Assembly (NCBI GenBank): GCA_000723505.1
Contig: HG934468.1
Span: 528,798 to 592,797 of the forward strand
Origin: Mucinivorans hirudinis
Lineage (GTDB): Bacteria; Bacteroidota; Bacteroidia; Bacteroidales; Rikenellaceae
DNA: 64,000 nt
Reading direction: 5' to 3'
Shown here: piece after piece, positions 26,655 through 36,013 of the stretch
Numbering within the stretch: position 1 is the first letter of the stretch
Layout: each line of letters begins with the position of its first letter
Translations under genes and position numbers: made by a program
The notes under the pieces: generated by a model
What the model saw: the letters and a program-made list of their open reading frames with translations, nothing else
Databases searched by the model: none
Told to the model about the DNA's origin: nothing

Positions 26655-28301
26655 TTAAGTAGTAGACAAAGCGATTTTTTCACTTAAAAAAGACTCCAAA
26701 GGGGTGTCTAATCCCATTTTTTTAGCTATTTTACCCTTGCGATTGTAGATTGACCTATCGTGCTCGTAACCTAAAATTACAGATATTACCGAGGATGGAA
26801 ATTGATTACACAACATCGCTATCATAGATAAATCATCATCCTTAAGCATAGGAAATTCGCTATGTAAAGATTCCAACAGTCCGTTAAATTTATGATTTGT
26901 ATAGAACTGTAAATCTTTAAATGCACCTCTCTCCCACTTATTTGCAGCAAGAATTTTAGAGTACTCTCGTATAACTTTCTCTGAATCGCCTTTATAGAGA
27001 TAGTTTGCTTCTATCAACTTACCGATAAGCTTAAAGTTATCGTCAATAATTTGAGTGTATCTATCCGAAGGATAATTAGAAAATTTCTTTTTATCACTCT
27101 CGTACTCAGCTCGGAGTTTGCCGATAAACTCTATCTGTTGCGATATTTTACGTCTGTAACGTCTGAAGATATTAAAAGAAATTATGAGTACAACAATAAG
27201 CACCAAACATATTATTGTAATAATAAATATATTATCCCTATTTTTCAATCTTAGTAGTGTATTTTCACTTTCGCTATTTCGTTTGTCAAACTCTTTTTCT
27301 ATTTTGAATAAATCTGCCTGTCGTGATACTTTCATCAAGGAGTCAGCAATTTGTGAAGCCTTGATGTGTGTGTTAAAAGAGGACTCATAATCCTTTTTTG
27401 CTTTTTCAATTTCCAATCGCGTTGAAAAAAATGCGACTAATCCTTCAGGAGAAGCATTAGGTACTATCTTCGAAAAATAGCACAAAGCAGAATCTAATAG
27501 ACCAAGATTAGCATAAGAACGAACTATATTATGATAACAAATCTCATTTACTATTACATCAGAATTCTCTCTAAGAACGTATAATGCCAAATCTTTTGAC
27601 TTGCGATAATCTTTTTTCAAGTAGTAACTACCTGATAACAAGGAGCGATTATGTGATGATGACTGACTATCATATACTCTTTCAGCCATATCAATAGCTG
27701 CATATTGGTATTTTAATGCGCTGTCAATATCAATTAACCTATACAATTTCCCCAATCTGCTCAAACAATATAATTGATAGTCCAAATGATTTGCCTTCTT
27801 GAAATAGAAAAGCGATTGTTTGTATTTATAAACATACTCATTATTCTCTACATATGAATTTTGGTACAATTCTCCGATTCGGAAATTTAATAGACCAAGA
27901 GTAATATAGTCTGATGTATCAGTATTCTTTTCAGCTTTCTTATAATAGTCCATAGCTTGATGGTCGTATCCTAAATCAGCCATAACAGCCCCTTTGTACA
28001 TCAATGAGCGAGAATATTTCTCGTCATTGGCATTGTTTGAATAATGCTCTACGGCGATACTAATAAGCGAATCACTATCGAATGATTCGTAGCTCTTATA
28101 CTGTGCCTGAGTATAGAGCAGCGCATAGAACGCCTTGTCAGCCCTGCCGTGAATATCGTCAGGGTTGATGCTCCGTATCAAAGCATAAGCACTATCGGGG
28201 TGGTTGCTCATCAACTCATCCACCTTTTCCAGCTCCGCTGTTATTTGTGGGTTAGTACACCCTAAAAGTAAAAATAGATAGAAAAATACAATATTTCGCA
28301 T
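26655..28301 (-). CDS. TPR-containing membrane regulator (lipoprotein signal, HTH-like C-terminus)
   Basis: 548 residues. The N-terminus has a lipobox-like FLLLGCTNP. Residues about 20-330 form TPR-like helical pairs (YALLYTQAQYKSYESF, SRSLMYKGAVMADLGYDHQAMDYYKKAEK). One membrane span lies at about 345-367 (FIITIICLVLIVVLIISFNIF), then a coiled coil. The C-terminal domain (DDLSMIAMLCNQFPSSVISVILGYEHDRSIYNRKGKIAKKMG) looks like a LuxR/Spo0A-type helix-turn-helix. Such one-piece sensors are frequent next to peptide and propeller genes in Bacteroidota. It is the first gene of the cargo and the best candidate for its regulator. Confidence 0.7.
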   Translation of the reverse strand: MRNIVFFYLFLLLGCTNPQITAELEKVDELMSNHPDSAYALIRSINPDDIHGRADKAFYALLYTQAQYKSYESFDSDSLISIAVEHYSNNANDEKYSRSLMYKGAVMADLGYDHQAMDYYKKAEKNTDTSDYITLGLLNFRIGELYQNSYVENNEYVYKYKQSLFYFKKANHLDYQLYCLSRLGKLYRLIDIDSALKYQYAAIDMAERVYDSQSSSHNRSLLSGSYYLKKDYRKSKDLALYVLRENSDVIVNEICYHNIVRSYANLGLLDSALCYFSKIVPNASPEGLVAFFSTRLEIEKAKKDYESSFNTHIKASQIADSLMKVSRQADLFKIEKEFDKRNSESENTLLRLKNRDNIFIITIICLVLIVVLIISFNIFRRYRRKISQQIEFIGKLRAEYESDKKKFSNYPSDRYTQIIDDNFKLIGKLIEANYLYKGDSEKVIREYSKILAANKWERGAFKDLQFYTNHKFNGLLESLHSEFPMLKDDDLSMIAMLCNQFPSSVISVILGYEHDRSIYNRKGKIAKKMGLDTPLESFLSEKIALSTT

Positions 28302-28322
28302 AGTTAAGATATTTACCCTTGC

Positions 28323-28330
28323 ACAAATAT
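28323..28330 (-). promoter_or_regulatory. Candidate -7 box for the TPR regulator
   Basis: The minus strand reads TATATTTG (TAnnTTTG consensus) about 22 bp before the ATG. The -33 position has only a weak match (CTTTA). Confidence 0.4.
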
Positions 28331-28498
28331 ACCTACTTTCTCCGGAATTAAAGACTCTTTGGAATAATTATTACGATACCCAACTCGAATCAAAAGTAAT
28401 TTTCGTATGAGAATAAAAGCATAAAGGGTGTGAGCAAGGACAATATCAATTTTCGTGCCACAATCAGTTTGTTGGATTTTACAACTCAAATATTTGTA

Positions 28499-28529
28499 CA
28501 ACAGCTACCCATTAAGCGGATAGCTGTTG
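28499..28529 (-). terminator. Hairpin after the helicase fragment, at the cargo edge
   Basis: CAACAGCTA pairs with TAGCTGTTG around a 13-nt loop, 8 bp after the stop codon of the helicase fragment. It marks the right boundary of the main cargo region. Confidence 0.6.
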
Positions 28530-28536
28530 TTTGGTG

Positions 28537-30100
28537 TTACATTCGGATGCCCCGACTTTCGTGTCGGACGGAGGGGGTGATAATCGGTTGCTCTCGGTTT
28601 TGCTCTTGGGGTGGTTCTACCATTTCGGCGGCTTGCTCGGTCTTATCGGGCGGAGCTAACGAAAGCTGAATCTTTCGCTCCAGTGTGGCAACCTCCGACT
28701 TCAACTCTTTGAGTTCATCCTCCTTTTTCCACGTGCCGCCCGCAATCTCACGCAGCGTTGGCAAATCCTTCTCCAACTTGACGTTCTCGGCTTGGTACTG
28801 CTCAATGAGCTTAGGGATACGGTCTAAGGCATTGAGGAAGTTGGTGGCTGCCGCCTTGTGGTCGGACATCGCCAAAAAACCGTTGTTGTAGCTGTATTTA
28901 TACTCGCCCTCGATAAAGAAACGGTTCTGTCGCACCTCCACACCCTCACGGATGGCACTCTCGCTCTTGATGATGATAGGGAAACCATACAACTCCCCAA
29001 TAGGCATATACTCCCCTGCGGTAGTGGCATTCTTGGCAATCTCCTGCAATCGTGTGCCGACACTCTTCACATCGGTAGCCGCTAAGCCGTCCAATCGGAC
29101 AAGGTTTCTCACGTAGCCGTCCTCGTCGGTCTGTGCCCGTGATTGAAACGTTTTATAGTCGGCACTCATTTTGGAGATATGCTCGTTGTTGCTTTCCAGC
29201 GTCTTGGTGTGCGACTCCAATTTATAGATAGAGCCGCTCTTGTCCTTGTAAAAACTCTTACGCTCGCTCTCCAATGCCGCCACCCGCTTATCCAACCGTG
29301 CTTTATCCAATATATCGGTGTTACCCGAAAGGATAGCCATATACTCCGAGAAGTTCATACCCGACTTTTCGTCCATACTGCCCTCATCAATGGTACGTGC
29401 CCCCATCGCTCCGCTCTTGAGCTGAGTGATAAAGGTCTGTTTGCAGTGCAGCAGGTTGAATTTGTAAGAGTCCAATGACTTTTCAACGGCATAAATAATC
29501 ACATCCACTTTATTCTCAGCATAGAGTTTCGCTATCTCATTGCCTTTTCGGACCGCACGCCCATCCCGTTGCGAGAGGTCGGAGGGTCGCCAAGGGGTGT
29601 CGAGATGATGGATTGCAACCGCCCGACGCTGTGCATTCACACCTGTTCCGAGCATACTTGTCGAGCCGAAAAGCACCCGCACTTTTCCCTCGTTCATCGC
29701 ACCAATCACCGCCTTGCGAGCTTTCTCGGTCTTGCACTCTTGAATAAAGCGTATCTCGGATGCCGGAATGCCATAATCCTCAATGAGCTTGCGTTTAATC
29801 TCACTGTACACGCTCCATTGCCCCGGTTGATACGTTCCCAAATCCGAGAAGACAAACTGCGTCGCCTTGTGCGCATCATATTTCTGGTAATACTTGGCAA
29901 TCTCGGCAGCACAGTGCGAGGCTTTGTTGTGGCTTCGCCTTCCTCCTTCGCACCTCGGCAATTCGAGCATAGCTCGATTGCGCTCGGTTTGTCGTCGGTT
30001 CGGGGTGGTCGTCGTACTTCTCACGGTCGATCATTCGCATATCGAGAGTCATCTTTCGGGCATATTTAAATTTATTAAACAGATAATGTGTAAAATGCAA
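28537..30100 (-). pseudogene. C-terminal fragment of the element's methylase/helicase gene
   Basis: About 500 residues of an SF2 helicase C-terminal half plus tail: FVFSDLGTYQPGQWSVYSEI, VLFGSTSMLGTGVNAQRR, then DTPWRPSDLSQRDGRAVRKGN (motif V/VI with the Q-R-x-G-R arginine finger). The very large DNA-methylase/helicase proteins of Bacteroidota conjugative elements end like this. The N-terminal fragment is at 32648-33337, and roughly 1,200 residues between them are gone. The frame is also broken at 29929-29999 by a 71-bp insertion between the codons for DDHP and NKASHCAAE. Non-functional. Confidence 0.85.
29929..29999. repeat. 71-bp palindromic insertion inside the helicase fragment
   Basis: It separates DREKYDDHP from NKASHCAAEIAKYY, which should be contiguous, and shifts the frame. 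The insert contains the imperfect palindrome AATTCGAGCATAGCTCGATT. It has the size of a REP or MITE-like unit. Confidence 0.6.
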
Positions 30101-30159
30101 AATTTCGAACATTGGATTAGATTGCAGATAGAGTAACTTTGATGGACTCAGAAAATTTA

Positions 30160-30192
30160 TTTGCACGGCTCAATTTTTTTTTTTTACCTTCG
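30160..30192 (+). promoter_or_regulatory. Promoter of the propeller/DUF1573/NVEALA operon
   Basis: TTTG at 30160-30163 and TACCTTCG at 30185-30192 (TAnnTTTG consensus) are spaced by 21 bp, and the ATG is 24 bp further. This fits the Bacteroidota housekeeping promoter and marks a separate plus-strand transcript. Confidence 0.6.
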
Positions 30193-30215
30193 CAGAAACA
30201 TAATTTATTGGAATA

Positions 30216-31430
30216 ATGAAAAGGCTATTGATATTTGTCACGACTGTAATTTTTATTGCCGGTTGTGGTAAAGTTACAATCAAAGAAAATAGAGATATTT
30301 ACATTGCACATTTGGATGATGCTGTGAAAATTTCAGAAATGAAGATGTCGGATATTTTCAAGGGAGTTAAAACTATTATTCTGCAAACTAATCCTCAATG
30401 CCTTGTCAGTGAGATAAACAAGCTTCAAATTGAGGATGATATGATTTTTATTTTAGACAATTACAAAGGTTTAGGGCTATTTCAGTTTGACGGCAATGGA
30501 ATATTCATACGCAGAATAGGCAACATCGGAAATGGACCAGGTGAATATAAAAGTCCCGACGACTTCGCGATAGATTTCACAAACGGAATAATTTTCATCC
30601 TCGACCGTCAGAAACAACTTGTAAACAGATATAAACTCGAAGATGGAAAATATATATCCTCTTTTGCGAATGGCGACAAAACAAAAGTTCAGTTTATGCA
30701 CCTTTGTTCAGTTGGTGGCAGGTTATATGCAGATGCTTACTACCCAAATGCAGAGGCAGGAGATAAGGTTCTTTTACGTGAGATAGACCCCGTTAATGGT
30801 AAGCAAATCGGCAAGGGTTTTCTAAGTGCAAACAAAGATAGAAGAGGCTATGTAGGTGTTAATAACATAATAGCTCCAACTCCATTTGCAAATAACGGCA
30901 ATGATAAGGCTTATTATATAGACAGGTATATGAATGAGTTATATACTTTGACTGCCCGTGAAATAAAACCCTATTTTATGGTTGAGAGCAATGAATTTAT
31001 TAATCCTGAGAATATTGAAGAGCTTAACACATTCCCTCAATTCCCTCCTACTGCGGCGATGGATTACTTGACAGGCATTGATAAGTACGAAGAGTTGGAG
31101 AAATACTATGAGACGAATCGTTATATTATTTTTAACGTTACGGGGTCGGGAATGAGAAAGAGCTATAATTTTTGTTATGACAAAGAGCAGAGGAGTGTTA
31201 GCTCATATACAAGAATGGTTGCCGACATTTTTTACGCAGACCCTATCGGAACATATATTCCTTATCCAAAATACAGGGTGCCTAACGGATGGTATTTCTC
31301 TTTGCCCGCTATGTTTGTCAAAATGTATTTGATGGAAAATAAATTTACTGAGAACCTTGACAAGATTGATAATCTGAGAAATATTGATGAAAATAACAAT
31401 CCCGTCATCTTTTTCTTTGAGTATAAGTAG
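30216..31430 (+). CDS. Six-bladed beta-propeller lipoprotein
   Basis: 404 residues. A lipoprotein signal (VTVIFIAGCGK, Cys about 17) is followed by the typical family start IAHLDDAVKISEMKMSDIF and the hallmark RRIGNIGNGPGEYKSPDDFAID, then repeated blade strands. It ends NNPVIFFFEYK. Same family as the propeller at 22629-23825. Together with the two genes after it, this is a common Bacteroidota unit of unknown function in which a propeller accompanies small secreted NVEALA peptides. Confidence 0.82.
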   Translation: MKRLLIFVTTVIFIAGCGKVTIKENRDIYIAHLDDAVKISEMKMSDIFKGVKTIILQTNPQCLVSEINKLQIEDDMIFILDNYKGLGLFQFDGNGIFIRRIGNIGNGPGEYKSPDDFAIDFTNGIIFILDRQKQLVNRYKLEDGKYISSFANGDKTKVQFMHLCSVGGRLYADAYYPNAEAGDKVLLREIDPVNGKQIGKGFLSANKDRRGYVGVNNIIAPTPFANNGNDKAYYIDRYMNELYTLTAREIKPYFMVESNEFINPENIEELNTFPQFPPTAAMDYLTGIDKYEELEKYYETNRYIIFNVTGSGMRKSYNFCYDKEQRSVSSYTRMVADIFYADPIGTYIPYPKYRVPNGWYFSLPAMFVKMYLMENKFTENLDKIDNLRNIDENNNPVIFFFEYK

Positions 31431-31432
31431 TG

Positions 31433-32278
31433 ATGAGAAATATACTATTATTTTTGTTGTCGCTTTGTTTGGGATGTAACAATATCGAAAAATCTGAAAT
31501 AGAGAAGTGGGTGGGACGAAGAATAATTTTTCCTGAGCATATCCCAAGTTACTCGTCTGATAAAGATAACGAAGTTGTTAACAAGCCTCAATTTACGGTA
31601 GTAATGTATGTGGATTCTGTTGGATGCAGTAGCTGTAAGTCAAATATGGTTTTATGGAAAGCACTTATTGAAAAACATAAAAATAGTTTTGGTGATAAGT
31701 TTGGATATAAATTATATTTTCAATCAAATGACATTAAAGATATGTTAGAGGTCAATGATTTCCCTTTCAATGTTTATTTAGACTCATTAGGCATAATTCA
31801 GAAACTAAACGATTTTCCCACTAATGATAGTTTTAGATGTTTTTTGGTGGATTCACTCAATAGAGTAGTGATTGTAGGTAATCCCATAAATAACCCTAAG
31901 ATTTGGATGTTATACGATAAAGTATTAAGTAGTGAAATGAAAAAATGTTCTCTGCTGACACAAAATAAAATTATAACACAAGTTGTTGTAGATAAGGATG
32001 TTATTAGGATTGATAAACTTAAAAAAGATGTAACCTCTAAGGTAGATGTAATTGTCAAAAATATTGGAGAGAACCCTTTGGTAATATATGATGTCATTTC
32101 TACTTGCGGATGTACTTCCATAAAATGGGATAAGAGAAATATTAAGGCGAAAAATGAAACTAAGCTTGAAATAAGCGTAACACCAAATGAAAGCGGCGAG
32201 TTTTCAAAATTGATTTACATTTACTGTAATACTTCAACAGAATATATTTATATACGGTTATTGGGAGATGTTGAATAG
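31433..32278 (+). CDS. Thioredoxin-like plus DUF1573 lipoprotein
   Basis: 281 residues; an in-frame GTG just before the ATG is also possible. A lipobox LLSLCLGCN, then a redoxin-like region with VDSVGCSSCKS (CxxC) and LFQSNDIKDMLEVNDFPFNVYLDS. The C-terminal ~90 residues are DUF1573: KNIGENPLVIYDVISTCGCTS, then ISVTPNESGEF. The CxxC suggests thiol-disulfide work on an exported protein, which fits the Cys-containing peptide encoded downstream. It begins 2 bp after the propeller stop. Confidence 0.78.
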   Translation: MRNILLFLLSLCLGCNNIEKSEIEKWVGRRIIFPEHIPSYSSDKDNEVVNKPQFTVVMYVDSVGCSSCKSNMVLWKALIEKHKNSFGDKFGYKLYFQSNDIKDMLEVNDFPFNVYLDSLGIIQKLNDFPTNDSFRCFLVDSLNRVVIVGNPINNPKIWMLYDKVLSSEMKKCSLLTQNKIITQVVVDKDVIRIDKLKKDVTSKVDVIVKNIGENPLVIYDVISTCGCTSIKWDKRNIKAKNETKLEISVTPNESGEFSKLIYIYCNTSTEYIYIRLLGDVE

Positions 32279-32304
32279 CAACTAAATTATTAAAATTCAC
32301 TATA

Positions 32305-32676
32305 ATGAAACTTAAAATTACACTTTTGTTAATGACTATGTTCATTGCACTCTCTGCTTTTGTTGCAATTCATCATTCAGAAAATGATAGATTTGCAAAC
32401 AACTATATTATTGACAATATAGAAGCACTCTCTGAAACCGAATCTTCAGCACCAGACCCTGGTGCGTGTGGCACTCGTCAAGAGTATATGAAAGGTGAAT
32501 CTATTGAATGTGGAAATGGCAGACCATCTATTCCAAATGCATATATAAGATGGAAATATGAATGTACGACAGGTTCTGCAGGTACCTGTAAAAGTGGCTA
32601 TTATTCCATTTTCTTCGGATGTACAACAAGTATGGTTGATGATACAACTATTGATATAAACTGTAGAGTGATATAG
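32305..32676 (+). CDS. NVEALA-type secreted Cys-containing peptide
   Basis: 123 residues. A signal-like hydrophobic start (LLLMTMFIALSAFVA), then NIEALSETE, the NVEALA-like motif that marks a family of small Bacteroidota exported proteins. The remaining 75 residues carry eight Cys (CGTRQEY, ECGNG, YECTTG, TCKSGY, FFGCTTS, INCRVI), fitting a disulfide-rich mature domain. The end overlaps the helicase fragment on the other strand. Function unknown; partner of the propeller and DUF1573 genes before it. Confidence 0.75.
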   Translation: MKLKITLLLMTMFIALSAFVAIHHSENDRFANNYIIDNIEALSETESSAPDPGACGTRQEYMKGESIECGNGRPSIPNAYIRWKYECTTGSAGTCKSGYYSIFFGCTTSMVDDTTIDINCRVI

Positions 32677-33337
32677 TAGTCATCTTCTTTATAGGGTTAC
32701 CGCTCTGAATAAGCTCGGGGTCGAATACGGCAATATCCCCAAACGGAATGTTGGAGGTTGCCACATCAAAGTAATTGGTAAATGGTTTTTCGATACGCTC
32801 AAACCCTTCGGCTCTCACTTTGTGCCGGGGATAGAGGTGCGAAAGGAGTTTACCCGTCAAGAGGTCTTTATCAAACGCCATCACATCGGCAATGGGTGCT
32901 TTCTCTTCAAATTCAGAGATAAAGACCCCCTATCCTGCCGAGGGGTCTATCAGGCGTTGGGGCGTGATGCCACTATGCGAGAGGGCATCGGCGAGTGCCG
33001 ACACCACCTCTTTGGGGGTGTAAAACGCTGTCAGCACCGAGCTCTTCAGGCTGTCGAAGTAGCGTTTATACTCTTTCTCATCTTGGGAGTTTTCACGGAT
33101 TACACGGTGCAACTCCGCTGTCATCGGGAACAGTTCGAGGTCTGATTTCGCCCATTGTACGGAGTCCATCACACCGGAGGCAGGGTTCAAGATACATTTC
33201 AACCCGCCAAAACCACAGTAGCGACTAAGCGTCTCCCTCTCTTCAGGGGTAGCCGCCCTGCGTTCTTTTTCCAATGTGAATAGCGTCCGTATCGCCTCGA
33301 TGTTGTCCCGCAGCTTCGCTTTACGGTTAAATGCCAT
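32648..33337 (-). pseudogene. N-terminal fragment of the element's methylase/helicase gene
   Basis: Begins MAFNRKAKLRDNIEAIR and runs through FTLEKERRAATPEERETLSRYCGFGG and LTAFYTPKEVVSAL to LIDPSAG (methylase motif I region). An in-frame amber TAG then replaces the expected Gln or similar codon, and the frame continues GVFISEFEEKAPIADVMAFDKDLLTGK to SNIPFGDIAVFDPE (motif IV N-I-P-F). Similarity stops after GNPIKK, where the second cargo begins. The start overlaps the end of the DUF1896 gene. The C-terminal fragment is at 28537-30100. Confidence 0.85.
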
Positions 33338-33764
33338 CTTCTGTGATTATTGAGATAGCTCCCGTTAGTTCGGTATAGAGCAGGTTATACGCTGCCGAAT
33401 GGGCGAAATCGTCCGAAAGCGGGTATTGAGCAAATGCAGATTGGAGGATGGGCAACAGTTGCAGGGCAAGCTCCTGAGCATAGCCCGGCTCAACCTCATT
33501 CTCAAACTCATTCCAGAGAACCTCTACGATGGTGTTGTAGGGTGAGAAGTGCAACCCACTGACAAGGGCTGCCATCGCCAACTCCTGTGCCCCGTCGGGG
33601 GTTGCACCCTCTCGTCGGGATTGTTCATAGAGTTCGGCGGCTTGGTCGGCACGGGTGGTGATAAAATCGGTATCGGTTGCCTTGTCGGGGTGGTTCTCCC
33701 TGAGATAGTTTTGTAGATAGAGTCCGTAATAGGAGAACTCCGTTGGTTTATTTTTATGATTCAT
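33327..33764 (-). CDS. DUF1896 family protein of conjugative transposons
   Basis: 145 residues from the ATG at 33764. ELSYYGLYLQNYLRENHPD-like start (here TEFSYYGLYLQNYLRENHPDK) and LVSGLHFSPYNTIVEVLWNEFE are characteristic of the DUF1896 proteins that sit between topB and the helicase in these elements. The frame is open 45 codons further up to an ATG that overlaps the topB stop (TAATG), but those codons translate a conserved structured leader, so I prefer the internal start. Confidence 0.8.
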   Translation of the reverse strand: MNHKNKPTEFSYYGLYLQNYLRENHPDKATDTDFITTRADQAAELYEQSRREGATPDGAQELAMAALVSGLHFSPYNTIVEVLWNEFENEVEPGYAQELALQLLPILQSAFAQYPLSDDFAHSAAYNLLYTELTGAISIITEDGI

Positions 33765-33765
33765 T

Positions 33766-33850
33766 TTATTGTAGATTTTAGTGTGTTGATATATATGCGA
33801 AAGGTGCTCCGGGTTCCCACCCGAAGCACCACCACTAAAATCCACAGTAA
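33766..33850 (-). promoter_or_regulatory. Structured leader before the DUF1896 gene
   Basis: A GC-rich stem (GTGCTCCGGGT with ACCCGAAGCAC) is flanked by inverted copies of the motif CACTAAAATCCACAGTAA (33833-33850 on the plus strand; a variant CACTAAAATCTACAATAA on the minus strand, ending next to the ATG). The same motif precedes topB and the HTH gene at 41268. Possible mRNA-level control of backbone genes. Confidence 0.5.
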
Positions 33851-33898
33851 AACAGAATAAACCATTTACGACTGCGATTTCAGTGGCAAAGTTAATCA

Positions 33899-36001
33899 TT
33901 ATTTCCTTTTTCGCTTCGAGTTTTTATCGCTTTTTGTCTCCGGAAAAACGAACACGGTGTTGAAATCGCCATCGAAAGTGACTGATGCACTGAACGCCTT
34001 GCCTGCCTTGCTGTTAAACCCCTTGATGACGCCCGTCTCCCCCTTGTTCAAAAGGTCTCTTATATCTCCGTTGGACAATGTTTTACCCGCCTTTTGGCGA
34101 AAGATGGGCAGGGCACAATCGGGATTGGAGCAGCGAACAACCTTTTCATAGAACTGCATCGCCCCTTTTTGGCATTTGGGACATACGCAATCTGAATCCT
34201 TGTGCGAAAAGAGTTTGTCGCAGGTCAAAAGCTCCTCGGTAATCTGCTTGGCATAGACCTCAATGCCCTTGCGGAATGTGTCGGCACTCATCTCACCACT
34301 CTCAATTTTGGAGAGTGCCGCCTCCCATTCGCCCGTCATCGCCACATCTGCAATACGCATCGCCTTGACCACCGAGTAGAGGGCAAGCCCCTTTTCGGTA
34401 GGAACGAGCAGTTTCTTTTGTCGCACCATATACTCCCGCTTAAAGAGCGTTTCGATAATGGAGGCTCGGGTGGCAGGTGTGCCGATGCCGCACTCTTTGA
34501 GCGACTGACGAAACTCCTCATCTTCCACCTCCTTGCCTGCCGTTTGCATCGCCGAAAGCAGGGTCGCCTCCGTGTGTAGCGGTTTGGGCTTGGTTTTGCC
34601 CTCGGTGAGTGAGCATCCGCGAACAGACAACACATCACCCTCGCTCCACTTGGGCAACGTAACATCTTCGCCATCCTCCTTGTCGCCATAGACGACACGC
34701 CATCCCGCCTGTTTGACTATTGAGCCTTTGATGATAAACTCCACATCACCACAGGTTGCTCGCACGGTCGTTACATCCTTGATGCACTTCTTGGAAAAGG
34801 CTTCGAGCATACGCCCCACCACCATATTGTATATCGTGCGGTCGTCCTCGTCGAGGTTCTTGGGCTTCACACCCGTTGGCAGCAGGGCGTGGTGGTCGGT
34901 AATCTTGGTGTCGTCCACGCTGCGTCGGTTGAGTTCTTTGTTACTGAGAGCAATTGCTTGCTTGTCAAACAACGAATGCCCCCATAAACTTGTAATTAAG
35001 TGATATATTCCTTCAAACAGATCTTCCGAGATATGACGGCTACCGGTTCGGGGATAGGTGATGAGCTTGGCTTCGTATAGCTTTTGGGCAATGGAGAGCG
35101 TCTGCTCTGCCGAAAAACCGTGCTTGGTGTTCGCCTCTTTTTGCAGGGTGGTCAAATCGTAGAGCAGCGGTGCTTCCTGCACCGTCTCTTTGCGCTCGAT
35201 GCTGTTGATGGTGAATGTTTCACATACCTTGACCGCCTCATAAGCGGCTTGGGCTGTGATTTTCTCTTTCCACTTTTCGGCGGACGAGAATTTGACGATT
35301 TCACCTTCTGATACGCCATCGGTCGAGAGGTGAAGTTGAAATACGGGTTCGGGAACAAACCTTTGGTTCTCCCAAAAGCGTTCACACACCATCGCCAGCG
35401 TAGGGGTCTGCACTCTTCCCAGCGAGTAAGTCCCACGACCTGCGGCAACGGTGATGGCTTGGGTAGCGTTAATGCCCACAAGCCAATCCGCCTCCGAGCG
35501 GGCTTTGGCGGCATAGTAGAGCTTGTCGTATTCCGCTCCGCATTTGAGATTTTCCAGCCCCTCGCGAATAGCTTTATCGGTCAGGCTCGAAATCCAGAGG
35601 CGGTCAAACGGCGTAGCACAGCCGATATACTCGTACAGGTAGCGGTGTATAAGTTCGCCCTCTCGACCGGCATCCGTTGCCACGATAATCCGCTCGCTTT
35701 CACGGTATAGCTTGGCGATGATTTTGATTTGTGCCACCACGCCGCTGTCGGCTTTGTACCCCTTGTCGGTCTTCTCCTGACGGGGGACAAGGGTGAAGAC
35801 GGGCGGGATAATGGGCAGATTATCTCGGTGGAATCCCTTGATGCCGTAGCCGTCAGGCAGTGCAGGCATCACTAAATGCCCGAATGCCCACGTTACGTTA
35901 TACCCGTTACCCGTCAGGTAACCCTCCTCTCGCTGCGTTGCTCCCACGATGCGGGCAATTTCTCTCGCCACGCTCGGCTTTTCTGCAATAATTGTTTTCA
36001 T
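33899..36001 (-). CDS. topB: DNA topoisomerase III of the conjugative transposon
   Basis: 700 residues. The Toprim start is IIAEKPSVAREIARIVGA with the later VATDAGREGELIHRYLY (D-x-D-x-E). The catalytic region has LITYPRTGSRHISEDL, with the active Tyr in YPRTGS. The C-terminal end has a zinc-ribbon-like CPKCQKGAMQFYEKVVRCSNPDC. In CTnDOT the equivalent protein (Exc) is a topoisomerase III encoded in the excision operon. Intact and of normal length. The stop overlaps the next frame as TAATG. Confidence 0.93.
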   Translation of the reverse strand: MKTIIAEKPSVAREIARIVGATQREEGYLTGNGYNVTWAFGHLVMPALPDGYGIKGFHRDNLPIIPPVFTLVPRQEKTDKGYKADSGVVAQIKIIAKLYRESERIIVATDAGREGELIHRYLYEYIGCATPFDRLWISSLTDKAIREGLENLKCGAEYDKLYYAAKARSEADWLVGINATQAITVAAGRGTYSLGRVQTPTLAMVCERFWENQRFVPEPVFQLHLSTDGVSEGEIVKFSSAEKWKEKITAQAAYEAVKVCETFTINSIERKETVQEAPLLYDLTTLQKEANTKHGFSAEQTLSIAQKLYEAKLITYPRTGSRHISEDLFEGIYHLITSLWGHSLFDKQAIALSNKELNRRSVDDTKITDHHALLPTGVKPKNLDEDDRTIYNMVVGRMLEAFSKKCIKDVTTVRATCGDVEFIIKGSIVKQAGWRVVYGDKEDGEDVTLPKWSEGDVLSVRGCSLTEGKTKPKPLHTEATLLSAMQTAGKEVEDEEFRQSLKECGIGTPATRASIIETLFKREYMVRQKKLLVPTEKGLALYSVVKAMRIADVAMTGEWEAALSKIESGEMSADTFRKGIEVYAKQITEELLTCDKLFSHKDSDCVCPKCQKGAMQFYEKVVRCSNPDCALPIFRQKAGKTLSNGDIRDLLNKGETGVIKGFNSKAGKAFSASVTFDGDFNTVFVFPETKSDKNSKRKRK

Positions 36002-36013
36002 TCTTTTTTAATT

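Noticed and set aside
28313-28501. 62-codon frame upstream of the TPR gene
   Set aside because: It overlaps the likely promoter and shows no protein-like pattern.
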